Both the position numbers and the translations under genes were made by a program. Positions 54,984 to 64,000 of a stretch of 64,000 nt of DNA are shown one piece after another (position 1 is the stretch's first letter; each line of letters opens with the position of its first letter). A model generated the notes under the pieces. That model did no database searches. It saw nothing but the letters and a program-made list of their open reading frames with translations, and was not told the DNA's origin. This stretch comes from Leptodontidium sp. MPI-SDFR-AT-0119 (lineage: Eukaryota; Ascomycota; Leotiomycetes; Helotiales; Leptodontidiaceae): positions 682,001 to 746,000 of the forward strand of contig JAHLEZ010000012.1 of assembly GCA_020726505.1 (NCBI GenBank). Reading direction: 5' to 3'.

Positions 54984-55406
54984 CTACAAAGAAGCGAGCA
55001 TAATCCCTCTATCATAATCCCTTAGGTAGTAGAAAGTAACTCTAGCTTTACAGAAGAACAGAAAACTAAGGATAACCTTAACTCCGGGACTGTCTATAAT
55101 ATAGAACTGATTATTAATCGCGCAGTTGCCTATAATAACAGTGACATTATCAGCAAATCCGACAAAACGAGACTTTACACTAGTAATCGTCTTTAAGGCC
55201 ATTGTTTGACTTCTTGTTATAGGCAGTTCTAAGAGGTTAGCTGCTTCAAGAGTTATATAACTGACTTTAGCCCCTATGTCAAGTGTAGCCCTAACATCGC
55301 TAACCTTAAAGCGGCCAGGCATCGTAACCACTACCTTCGGCGCTAGCGAGTAAAACAAGTTGCCTATTTCCGTGGAGCTGCTTATAGCCTCTATCTTAAC
55401 ACACAA
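54984..55406 (-). pseudogene. Retropepsin-like protease domain of the LTR element
   Basis: Open block with VRATLDIGAKVSYITLEAAN, corresponding to the A-x-L-D-T-G-A active-site loop; Thr of DTG reads Ile (ACx to ATx, a C-to-T change). LLELPITRSQTMAL and VKVILSFLFF follow as in clan AA proteases. Located between capsid and RT as expected. Embedded in a chain of open segments without a clear start. Confidence 0.6.
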
Positions 55407-56809
55407 GCTAGTGTTTCTTGCTAGTCAAGCACTTCGCCACATCGTTCTAAGTGACGTAGAAGGCACTAAGCGAAGAAGTTCTAGCACTAAGTCTCTATAC
55501 ACTAATAGTATACTAAGGAGGAGTACTAGGACTGGCCCAAATAATAGGATAACGCTAAGTAGCAGCCATACTACTGACTTCTCAATCATCGACTCTTGTG
55601 TTACAGAGACACTATTCCGGAACTACTACTAATAGGCCTGAAATTTCAAGGCAAGAAGATTCCTAGGGATCTTAAGGTATACTTAGACCCTCCTCTTCTA
55701 TTCTGTTCTCCCCGTGAGCTAACCGCGGGCCTTCTTTGTTTCGATGTTACTTTGCTTTATTAAGGGGTACCCCCCTAATTGATCTACGTATGGCGTAGAC
55801 TTCGGGAAAGTATATAAAGAATTAGGTAATAGTCTCTGTAATATAATAACCTCTTCCCTGTCGAGGCTATAGTCGTCTTCAAAGGTAATAGCTTTAACGT
55901 TAGTAATATACTCCCTCTACATCTATTAATCAATTACACCACCAGGCGTTCGGGAAGCTCTAGGAGGGTCAATGAGTACTATTATTTCCCTTAACGTAAG
56001 GTTGCCAGGCAATTCTTATAAAGACAGCAACTTGTCGAGGACCCTGTCGAGCTTGTAGCCGTTCCGGTCTAGTACTTCTTGTACACGGGGGTTCCGAGAA
56101 GATGTTAATCGCGTGATAGGTCTAAGGATTCCAGAGGGAACCACAGTTAGTTTAGGCTTCGCGGTGCGCCTCTTCGCTGAAGAGCTAATTGTAGTATTCC
56201 GAGCTAATGCCCTAAATACGATTGGCACAACAGGTTTAGAGACCATGTCGGAGATCTTAGACTTATTCCTGGCTAGGATCTATTAAGGGGTCTTCCTTGC
56301 TTCTTTAGGACTGTCTACATCCATGACTTCAGTGAACTACACAGCGTCTCTAACATCTAGAGGAACCTTCGGTTTACTATATAAGGCCTAAGCTTTGATT
56401 TTGTCTTACAACTTATCAGATCCCTTGTATAGCTCAAATGCTAGGGCCTTCTTTCAGGCTCTAGTCTTAATAGGGGCAACTATTGCCTCAGAATCAGAGC
56501 TGTCCTTCGTATTAGACAAGAGAGCTTAGACTTAGACGATTTGCTCTTTAGAACAGTCCTACTACTGTAAGATAACAGACTCGCCGGCGTCAATAGGCTC
56601 ATTAATAAATTCAATACAATTAATTGCAGAAGTTACTCCCTTCTCTCTTGCAAGCGCCGCTTCTAACTACGATATTAATAACTCTTTGACCGCCTGTATT
56701 CTACGTTCGGGATTAAGAGAGTATTGGCTGTTTAACACACGAGAGAGGATATACTCTCGTCTAAGTCTCCTATTAGTAGGAAACTATACGGGGTACGACT
56801 TTTTCCCTT

Positions 56810-58400
56810 CTTCCTAATGTCCTATATAAATATAGCTATTATCTTCTACTTTATAAATTACCCTAAGACTTATGAACTTCTTATAATTAAAACATTAATT
56901 TATAAACTCATGTCGTACTTGAGGTCTTATCTTAGGCTCCCAACGATTTATATACCACCGGCACTTATAATTATCTCTTGCCTTCTTGTTGTAGGTAATA
57001 GAGTTAAGATAGCTAGTCCTATAGCTAACGCTAGCCACCTCTTAAGCCTCTTTAATAAATCGCAAGATGTTTATCTCGGCCGTGTATCTAGCGTTTGTGG
57101 CTCTCTTAACTACTGCCGCAAAGATCTTCATATGCCCTAGACCGTTGTAAACGTTCTTTAGGTCTCTGTCTATAATACTCTCGGGGTCTCTAGTAATCTT
57201 TTGTAAAGTTAAAAGAAACACAAGGTCTAAGTTAGTTATAGCTTCTCTGTCTTGTCTCTTAAAGGCCTTGCGAATCTCTTCACTTAGGGCGTTATCTTTA
57301 TAGCCCAGGAAGTTCGGGTACTGTGATAGTAGTGCTCGGGTCGACTAGCCTTATATAGCCATAAACGCAGGCTAAACCCTCTCCTCCCGGTGATTAGACG
57401 TCTCAGCGAAGATATTAGGCCGACTTGCCTATATCCATCAGTGGTTTGTAATGCCCTACTCCTCTACAATAGCATACAAGTCTCGTTCCGAATTAAGTTG
57501 GGCTTTAACAGCGCTGTAAATGTCGTCGAATACATCCGTCTTGAGGTCTTTTAACGACTCTCTATTCTTAGAGGCAACTTATATAGCCTTATTCTAAAGG
57601 CTTCGGGGAAGTACAAGTATGAATTGAGTCGACGCTTGCTTTTTAGTGAGGTTGCCTCAGTTAACGTAGTTTAGGGCTACCTCTCTAAAGGCCCTGAGGA
57701 ACTTCCGGCATTAGTCTGAGGAAGGTTGGCCGTCAATTTGAGCATCCTTAAAATCCTGCTCTAGTAAGTCCAAGTAAGCATTCGTATATAAACGATACTC
57801 ACTGTCGTCGGCCTAATAGTCTTACTTTACTTCCCTCTTAAGGCTAGCGTATGTTCCGGTTTTGAAGCTAAGGAGCTTCCGAATATTCCACGCTTAAGAA
57901 GGGGTTATATAGTCGACTACCCATTCCTTCTTCTCCCGGTCGTTAGTAACTATATAGCTTGCGAAGTATTTGTCAAGGGTCTAGAAGTAGGTGCTAACGT
58001 CAATGCCGTTAAAAATAAGAGTATTCGGGGATCCAGGGATTAGTATCGGCTAACTAACGTGGACCTTAATATTCTTGAGATCATTCGTAGTAATGGCCGG
58101 GGTCGAGTTAAGAGCGGCAAGTTCAGCGATATTAGTAGGGGGAGCTAAGTTACTTAGTCCGGCATTACTAGACCCCTTCCCTTTGCCTTTCCCTTTCCCC
58201 TTCTTACTATCTAGTAAGCTCTGGAAAGTGTTATTGTCATAAGGGGTAGAACCCCCATCAGAGGTCCCTAAATTATGGGAAGCGCTAGGCCTAACGCCTG
58301 CAATCGTCCCAAAGTTACTTCTAGTGGCAGGTCCTAGGGTATCAGTAAAGGGAGCCCCCTTCTAATTATTAGCGTTATTTAGTCTACCGTAGCCGGACAT
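56810..58400 (-). pseudogene. Gag/capsid of the LTR element, RIP-decayed
   Basis: ATG 58400 begins MSGYGRLNNANN, one stop, then a Gly/Lys-rich linker (KKGKGKGKGKGSSN) and a capsid-like helical domain: LIFNGIDVSTYF-stop-TLDKYF, KKEWVVDYITPS, YRLYTNAYLDLLEQDFKDAQ, RKFLRAFREVALNYVN. Stops are TAG/TAA at Gln sites. Packages element RNA in intact relatives. The downstream end and any zinc knuckle are not resolved. Confidence 0.6.
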
Positions 58401-59239
58401 TATTAGTGAGTTGAATGTGATTTGAGGTTTCAAAAGAATATGTGTGGTCGTTTGATCGAAAGTAATGAAAGTAACAAAAGATTTAGTGTATATAAGTGTT
58501 ATATTATTATATAAAGAAAGTAAAGAAACGTCCCCCTAGAAACAAGAATTCAGGGCCTCGCCTCCGTAAGTAAAGGGCCAAACGATAGGCTCTTCTAGCG
58601 AGGTCTTAACCTACGCCCTAGGCCCTATACGCCGAAATTACAGAGGGTTCAAATTAATAAACAGGGGGTAAATAGAAATTAAATAACGCTGAAAAGATAA
58701 CTGAGGCCTAGTTCTAGACTAGCCTAGAACACACTTCCGCCAAATCTCTAAGTAAGACTTCGGCCTTTAACTAACGAACTAAAGAGCACGACCTATAATA
58801 CTTTAGCCAACTTCTCACATAGTAATCTCAGTACCTCATAATATCAGGCTTTGGCGGTCTAATACTATAGGGCCTCGTATTACTGTGGGAAGTATTGTGA
58901 AATAATAAAGCACAAGTCTTTAGAATAGCGGGCACAGAGCCTCGAGCTGAGAGAGAAGAGATTTTCTAGTACTCTAAGTGTCCTTACGTATTATGAAAGT
59001 TCACTTACTTCCCTCGTGTCTCTCTGCTCCCTCTGTCGTATACTTGTGCCTCTATATCTACTGTTTTTGCTTTCGAAGGCTAAGGAGTTACTAACTAAAT
59101 AAGTCCCTTAGTTCAAGCAGTTGTCGTTTCTTGATTCTCCCTAAACGCTTGTGATTAGTATAAAGGGCCCTTTCCGCATAACTTACCTAGTTCTATTTCC
59201 TCGTACTGAACTCACTCCCTGCGTCAGTCACTAAAAATA

Positions 59240-59524
59240 TATAGGAGGGAAAAAGCCCAATAAACTACACAACAAGAGGATAGCATATAGTAAGGTACGG
59301 GGGGAGACTCTAGGTATAGGAAATCGCGGATTAATCAAATCTAAAGATAATACATATCTAAAGAGCATGACAAGTCGAGGGAGGGGAGGAGAAAAAAAGT
59401 GTATTAAATAATATCTATAAAAAGTTCTTAGTTATTAAGTTGATTTCAAGTGTTAAGCTCTTTTATGTGGAAAGAGCTTATCCGGTCAGGTGACAAAGGA
59501 GTTACCAGAGTCTTCCCCACCACA
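59240..59524 (-). repeat. 5' LTR (285 bp)
   Basis: Plus strand TATAGGAGGG...CCCCACCACA; the inner end shows TG to TA changes relative to the other LTR, the outer end is unmutated. In the minus orientation this LTR precedes the 5' UTR (59239-58401). A primer-binding site could not be matched to a tRNA by eye. Confidence 0.85.
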
Positions 59525-59528
59525 GTAG
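59525..59528. repeat. Target-site duplication of the LTR element, right
   Basis: GTAG, matching 47463-47466. Confidence 0.45.
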
Positions 59529-59700
59529 GACAAGATGAGTATAGCTCGTCAGAAGTCTGAACATCACTCGATTGTTTTAGGTATATTCTACGATGGCTCA
59601 TTTAATCACATATAATTAATCTAAGTATAATTATTTAATAGTTTCATTTCTTATCTATATATTCCTTTAACCCGGCAAATCTCTATCCCCAGTATCCTTC

Positions 59701-60061
59701 TCATCTATTCAGCTGCGGTAATACTATAGCGGCTAATAGGACAATAGCCGTAATCATAGGCAAGCTAGTAAGTAACGCGAAGCTAGAGCTCGTGCTCGTT
59801 AGAATGTTACTGAGGGCAAAACCGGACGGCGGCAATCTTATATTAATAAGGAGGCTCGAGGGCAGTGCAGATATGTATTCGATAGTTAGCGTGTAGCCCG
59901 GGTTCTCGACCTGCCCCTTAGCGACAGTGCTCGCGATCTTCTGTGACGGGAGGCTACTATATTAGTAACTAAGGATTCGTCGATCTAATATACTCACAAT
60001 AATTCTGCTCTGTCTCTGTAAATTTTAGCGAACATAAAACGAAGATCAGTACAAGTGCCAT
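59701..60061 (-). pseudogene. Small membrane or GPI-anchored protein relic
   Basis: ATG 60061 gives MALVLIFVLCSLKFTETEQN, a signal-peptide-like start, to a GTGAGT donor at about 59997. After a CACAG acceptor at 59941 the sequence reads KIASTVAKGQVENPGYTLTI, EYISALPSSLLINIRLPPSG and a C-terminal hydrophobic stretch LPMITAIVLLAAIVLPQLN to TGA 59701-59703, suggesting a membrane anchor or GPI-attachment signal. The two exons do not join in phase as modelled, so an indel or a different splice site is involved. Confidence 0.4.
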
Positions 60062-60464
60062 AGCGAGTAAGCTCTTTATCTTACTAGAATACTGTTGCGT
60101 TCCAGGTAATTCACATATCGTTTCCTAGGTCGCTAAATAACTGTTACGTTAAATAAGATAATAAGAGGAGATTTAATCTCGTGAAATACTCTTGTTCAAT
60201 TCCAGATCAAACCGATTGTGGGTACAATTAGACCATCAACTAATAGCTCCCGGTAGAGCCCTCTATTATTTGACTGTTAGATGACCACTTAACGACTAGT
60301 AGTGAATTGCCTCCATATATTTAGGGTGGTGTAACTATCTGGTTTTAGGGGGTATTAATCTATTATTGTAATATCCTAATGAGAAATGATTTTAGAAACT
60401 TTATTAAGTGATATATATTCTTGGATTTAACCCCGTGTTCTGACAAGTTCCAGGAACAATTAAG
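60062..60464. other. Intergenic region
   Basis: No gene seen. Contains the likely promoter of the gene at 60465 (GATATATATT around 60407). Confidence 0.35.
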
Positions 60465-61727
60465 ATGCCGAAAGAGACGAAACCCAAAGGTGTAAGCAAC
60501 AGGGTAGCTCCTGTCACGTCAGCAGCTAGAAAGGCACGCAAACAAGAAGTTCGCGGGAAAATTCAGGAAACCACTCTCAATGTCGACAAACATTGTAACG
60601 ACGTCGCAGAAAAGAAAGCCAAGCTAGAAGAGCTCTCGAAGACTCCCCTCGATAGCTCTAGGCCCGGGGAGAGAGCAAAGTACGACAATCTAAAGGCGGA
60701 GATCGCTAAGTTAGACGGAGAGTTGATAGAGTGGGAGGGAGAACTGGAGAAGTTAAACAAGGAAGACAAGGATATCGATATAAAAGGTGAAGAAGATAGT
60801 GATAGCGGGGGACTCTTCGTTCCGCCTAGGGAACCAAGTACTTCGTCCAATAACACCACTCGGCTGCCTCCGATCGACCTAACTTAGCCCAACGGCATAT
60901 CCACACCACTGATTATTAGCGAGCCCTCCAAGGATGAGGAGGCTGTGTTCACGCCAGCTCAAGCAAGGGAGGCGACAGGACAGAGCCATAGTGGAAAGAT
61001 CGTTACATAAAGGCAGCAAGATCGGTCAAAGCTAGTTATTATAAGATATAGTCCCCAAAACGCCGCAAAATACGAACGTTCCACAGCTACTAAAGAGGAC
61101 AACGACTTTAACGAAGAGGAAACTAAGCAATTTAGTCCAGACTATAGACTTAGAGACCTGAAAGTCGCGAAGAAATTCGTGCGCAAGAGACGTGAGCTAT
61201 TAGGGATCGCGGGCTTGGCTTACAACTGCGATTTAAAGGACCTAAAACCGAGGGAAAAGGGCGAAACTCGAAGAGTTGCTCCTCTTGAAATTTAGGTTAA
61301 ATGGGAGATTAGTAGTGTCATCTAGAAGAAGTGGGAGGTCCGGTCCTCGATTCGGCACCTCTTCAGCAACGCCAAGAAATACGATGTCTATATCTATAAG
61401 GCGGCAAAGTGGCACGCGGCTTATCACGAGGAATGGCAGAACGGCCAGCGTGAGGCAAAGGACAGATCTCCGACCCTAGTCCCGAACAGCCGACTCTCAC
61501 CAACGCCCGCGCCAAGTCAGCCAGAGATCAAGACCGAGGACAAGGACAACGGCAATCCTCTTGCTACTACTAGTAGCACAGCATCGTCAAAGGCATCCCA
61601 GCAAGCAGCAATACTACAGTACCGTGAACAGTAGTGCGACCTCAAGGGCATAGACTCAGAAAATATGGAGCCGGCCACTAAGGGAAGGTTCCTGAAGGCC
61701 TAGAACGAGATCAAAGATTTATTATGA
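60465..61727 (+). pseudogene. Hypothetical coiled-coil nuclear-type protein, RIP-decayed
   Basis: ATG 60465 (TTAAGATGCC) opens a single frame to TGA 61725-61727, about 420 codons, with six or seven TAG/TAA and no frameshift. The N-terminal 140 codons are intact: basic leader, then a coiled coil (VAEKKAKLEELSKTPLDSSR, YDNLKAEIAKLDGELIEWEG) and an acidic patch (EEDSDSGG). The rest includes YRLRDLKVAKKFVRKRREL and FSNAKKYDVYIYKAAKWHAA, ending in a Ser/Pro/Thr-rich tail. No family recognised. Stops at about 60885, 61006, 61293 and 61321 fit lost Gln or Trp. Confidence 0.5.
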
Positions 61728-62125
61728 AAGCTATGGAATTGAGGAGGCGGAGTTCGGTATCTGAATAGGCACTGCCAGACTATTACTCTCTGCTCGCTCT
61801 TGATCTCGGATAGATAGATTTTCTTTTGGCCCCTTGCTCGTTTCCTTTTGTCCGGCCCTCCTTGTACCGACGAGTCGATTTCATTTTTGTCAGTCCTTAC
61901 TAATATATACTCGCATCCCCTCTCTTTCACCTTAGATTTCCTTGCTCACAGTCTATCATTACATACAACTTCACATGCTTTTACAAATAGATAGAATTCC
62001 AAATGTACAGCAATCTGCATAGCTAAGACCAGAACATCTTAGCTACTACCTATAATCCAAACAAGGCTTATTAACCTTACTCTAGGATAACCATTCTTCT
62101 GTGACCTTCTCATCTTAGGCTCCCT
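61728..62125. other. Spacer between converging relics
   Basis: Pyrimidine-rich, no supported coding frame; 3' flanks of the two neighbouring relics. Confidence 0.35.
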
Positions 62126-63860
62126 AAGTAAGTAGATACTCCTTTAAGTTAATTGACTCATTTATTCTCCTCCAGGCCGCCTGTATTTCCGCTTCATTTT
62201 CTTTAAACAACTAGACTCTCTTCTCCTTTATCATATTAATTTCTTCCTCTGTCTCCTTAATCATCTTCTCAATCTTTGAAACCGATCCGCTCATCCATAG
62301 GATTTCGTTAGTAAGGTGTTTCCCAGGTGAAGTCTTCCGTTGTGGTCGTTGGCGGTTTAGTGTATTATCTATATTGTGGTTTCCTGCTACTGCTCAATTG
62401 TGAGTTCGAGAATCTCATTAAATTTTGCTGCAACTTACAGGAGTTTGAAGCTGACACCAGAGCTCTCTCGTCGTTAGTAGCCTTAGAGCGCTTTCGCTTC
62501 TTTGTGTCTGACTTAGCCGAAGCAGACTTCGGGCTAGCCCGGATCTTCCGGGTTGTGGTGGAAATCGGTTCAAAATCTGCAACTATATATTAAGTTATTT
62601 ATAAGTAGTGCTAAGGAGCACTCACTTGTACTTGAGGGTGATAGTGACCTGGATGCCTGGGTGCTCTTGGCTACGCTGGGTCGAAGACTTTGAGGATCGG
62701 TAGGGTAATAGGGTGGCTCTGATCCGGTGGCCATATCTACCTCATCGTCGTCCGTCAAATTAATCACCGCTCGGTTTGGCTTGTATGAATCGTAAGGGGC
62801 GGGAGAAGGGGGCGGGGTAGGCTTGGAATACTCGTTGGCCGGAGTGCCGATAAACTCATTATTATAATCGCTGGCTGACCGCTTTAATCTAACGACTATA
62901 TTCAGCGCCCGTTCCTCCATCAAACCAGTCGCTGAAGTTGGTACTTCATTGCCCAGTAGTTTTTGTGAGTCCGCCGTATTAGCAGGCCTCTATTCGTCTA
63001 CAATAGCGCTGAGTCCAGTGCCATCATGTTTAATTGGCTTCCCAGTCGAGGATGTAGTCTGATCTTCTTTCTCTAAGCTCGTTCCCCACTTCTCGAGTAA
63101 CGTAGTTACTCGGTCCTTAAAAGAATATTTGCCGTTTCTAGGGATCTCATCTAGATTTGTGATCTTTTTAAGAAGTTTAGTAATCCTAGTAGCGCGTAAG
63201 ATACTTTGCGGTAGGTCTCTAATATGCTCCAATTTCTTCAAGTAAGCAGACATAGTTTTTATCTCATTTGCTTCAGGCTGTCCAGTAGTTGGCAAAAACC
63301 CTTTCTATAGCTTGTGCCGCAAAAATCGAAGTTGAGCCTTGCTTGTTGTTAGTATTTATATACCAAGTCTAAGTTTCCTGCCTAAATATACCTCTAGCTC
63401 TTATATTAACTTGACCTCCGGTTTTGGTTAATCGTCGCCTCCCTTAGTATTTGTTTCTAATGCTTTCTGGATCGCCGATTCCGGAGTAGAGTAGATAAGA
63501 TAAGGCGTGGAATCATCGGAATCAGCTATAGGAGGTAAAACGCCCGTTGTCGGCTAAGTGGCTCTAATAGGACGTGTCTGCGTTTCCTCTATAGTGAATT
63601 AGGTTTCAGAACACGAGCTCTCAATTCTCTGTTGCAGAGTCTTTGTAGTCGAATCCGAGTCGCAGGAATCGAGACCAAGAAGGGCTGATAAGTCATCACT
63701 GTTCTGTGGCACGGCTTCTTGGTGATAATCTAAATCGTACGTCTGGATATCAAGAAGGATTAATGAGTCCGTGTCTGATAGCCAGTCGATCTCTATGCTT
63801 GGTTGGCTGTCGCGGGTCTGCGGTTCTGGATTTATACTAATCAAAGATGCTGGATCAAGG
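62126..63860 (-). pseudogene. TFIIS N-terminal-domain protein, RIP-decayed
   Basis: Three open blocks (63844-63599, 63295-62990, 62923-62570) lie in one frame, separated only by TAG/TAA. The middle block encodes MSAYLKKLEHIRDLPQSILR, ATRITKLLKKITNLDEIP and YSFKDRVTTLLEKWGTSLE, the four-helix TFIIS N-terminal/LEDGF-type domain that binds transcription-elongation partners. Flanks are acidic N-terminally and Ser/Pro-rich C-terminally. A GTGAGT...TTGCAG intron near 62580-62624 joins to a Lys-rich exon (SDTKKRKRSKATNDE, a likely nuclear signal), and a last coiled-coil exon (IEKMIKETEEEINMIKEK) ends near 62126. Start not determined. Likely a chromatin/transcription factor before decay. Confidence 0.6.
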
Positions 63861-64000
63861 AGAGGGCCGAGGGTTCAATAAGATAAAAACTACAGGACAA
63901 AAGTCTGTCCTTAAAGCTAGGAAGGTGACGACTTCTTATACTTCTCTCTTCAAGAGATCGACCCACTATCGGATCCCACTTTACTATTATTCTCGGTGCT

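Larger units (their letters stand above)
47467..59524 (-). mobile_element. Ty3-type LTR retrotransposon, 12 kb, RIP-decayed
   Basis: Two 285-bp LTRs in direct orientation, a 4-bp target duplication, a polypurine tract at the 3' side, and decayed coding blocks on the minus strand in the order capsid (58400 to about 57000), protease (55406-54984), reverse transcriptase (about 54250-53275), RNase H (about 53110-52750), integrase (about 52200-51037), then a further ~3 kb of protein-like sequence before the 3' LTR. The order RT-RNase H-integrase is that of Ty3/Gypsy. Length is about twice that of common fungal Ty3 elements. All frames carry TAG/TAA at Gln/Trp positions; no part can be active. Confidence 0.85.

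Noticed and set aside
9569..64000. Stop-codon reassignment (TAG/TAA read as Gln)
   Set aside because: Many in-frame TAG/TAA look like ciliate-style recoding, but stops also replace Trp, missense changes such as DTG to DIG and NHSC to NYSC share the same transition bias, and genes at 1-9 kb and the intact LINE use standard stops and CAA/CAG for Gln.
9569..64000. Starship-type giant element
   Set aside because: Cargo-like gene mix and large size invite this, but no tyrosine-recombinase captain (DUF3435) sequence or defined ends were recognised in the window. Cannot be excluded beyond the edges.
9569..64000. Secondary-metabolite cluster
   Set aside because: A Zn2Cys6 regulator and membrane proteins occur, but no polyketide synthase, peptide synthetase, terpene cyclase, P450 or methyltransferase set was seen.
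1..64000. CRISPR arrays or bacterial operon features
   Set aside because: Spliced introns and fungal families throughout; the tandem repeats found lack unique spacers.

Overview
The window looks like nuclear DNA of a filamentous ascomycete (Pezizomycotina). Evidence: spliceable 45-61 bp introns with GTAAGT-type donors and CTAAC/CTGAC-like branch sites; fungal-specific families (Zn2Cys6/fungal-specific transcription factor, Gti1/Pac2 WOPR box, fungal rhodopsin-like membrane protein, GH18 chitinase, ferric reductase); Tad1-type LINEs and a Ty3-type LTR element; and a strong repeat-induced point mutation (RIP) signature (CpA to TpA on either strand, turning Gln and Trp codons into TAG/TAA/TGA). 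Species cannot be named from sequence alone.

There are two domains. Bases 1 to about 9,500 are ordinary, mostly intact gene space: a partial three-exon gene (1-567, -), a C2H2 zinc-finger gene (1173-2257, -), a hypothetical two-exon gene (3255-3861, -), a four-exon 615-residue orphan (4674-6676, +) converging with a two-exon 175-residue orphan (6673-7258, -) so that their stop codons overlap, a frameshifted WOPR-box relic (7553-7898, -), a 54-residue Cys-rich protein (8594-8758, +) and a GNAT C-terminal fragment (about 9183-9392, +).

From about 9.57 kb to the right edge nearly every coding unit is decayed, mainly by in-frame TAG/TAA at positions where Gln or Trp is expected, with reading frames and introns otherwise largely kept. 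Recognisable non-transposon relics include a small conserved Cys-rich protein with one premature stop (9569-9937), a Zn2Cys6 regulator (10614-13262), a nucleoside-hydrolase-like gene (14556-15732), a fungal rhodopsin-like gene (about 17750-18938), a SET-domain gene (about 30863-32855), a CSC1/RSN1-type channel (about 32880-35539), a GH18 chitinase (about 37489-38990), a ferric reductase (about 44890-46500), a MADS-box-like fragment (46828-47235), a TFIIS-N-domain gene (about 62126-63860) and several hypothetical genes. RIP normally needs duplicated DNA, so a 54-kb block of RIP-marked single genes suggests a former segmental duplication or dispensable segment; that is inference.

Mobile elements dominate 19.4-30.8 kb and 47.5-59.5 kb. 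A LINE with both ORFs intact and free of RIP stops (19405-25207, -) sits inside the ATC-repeat tail of an older RIP-damaged LINE (about 25208-30811, -); both insertions show target-site duplications. A 12-kb LTR retrotransposon (47467-59524, -) has two 285-bp LTRs differing only by transitions, decayed gag-protease-RT-RNase H-integrase, and an extra ~3-kb protein-like region between integrase and the 3' LTR. A ~170-bp three-copy tandem repeat (43884-44390) and a 17-bp minisatellite (17144-17253) complete the picture. The two LINE1 ORFs look functional; most of the rest of the right-hand 54 kb is not expected to make full-length protein.
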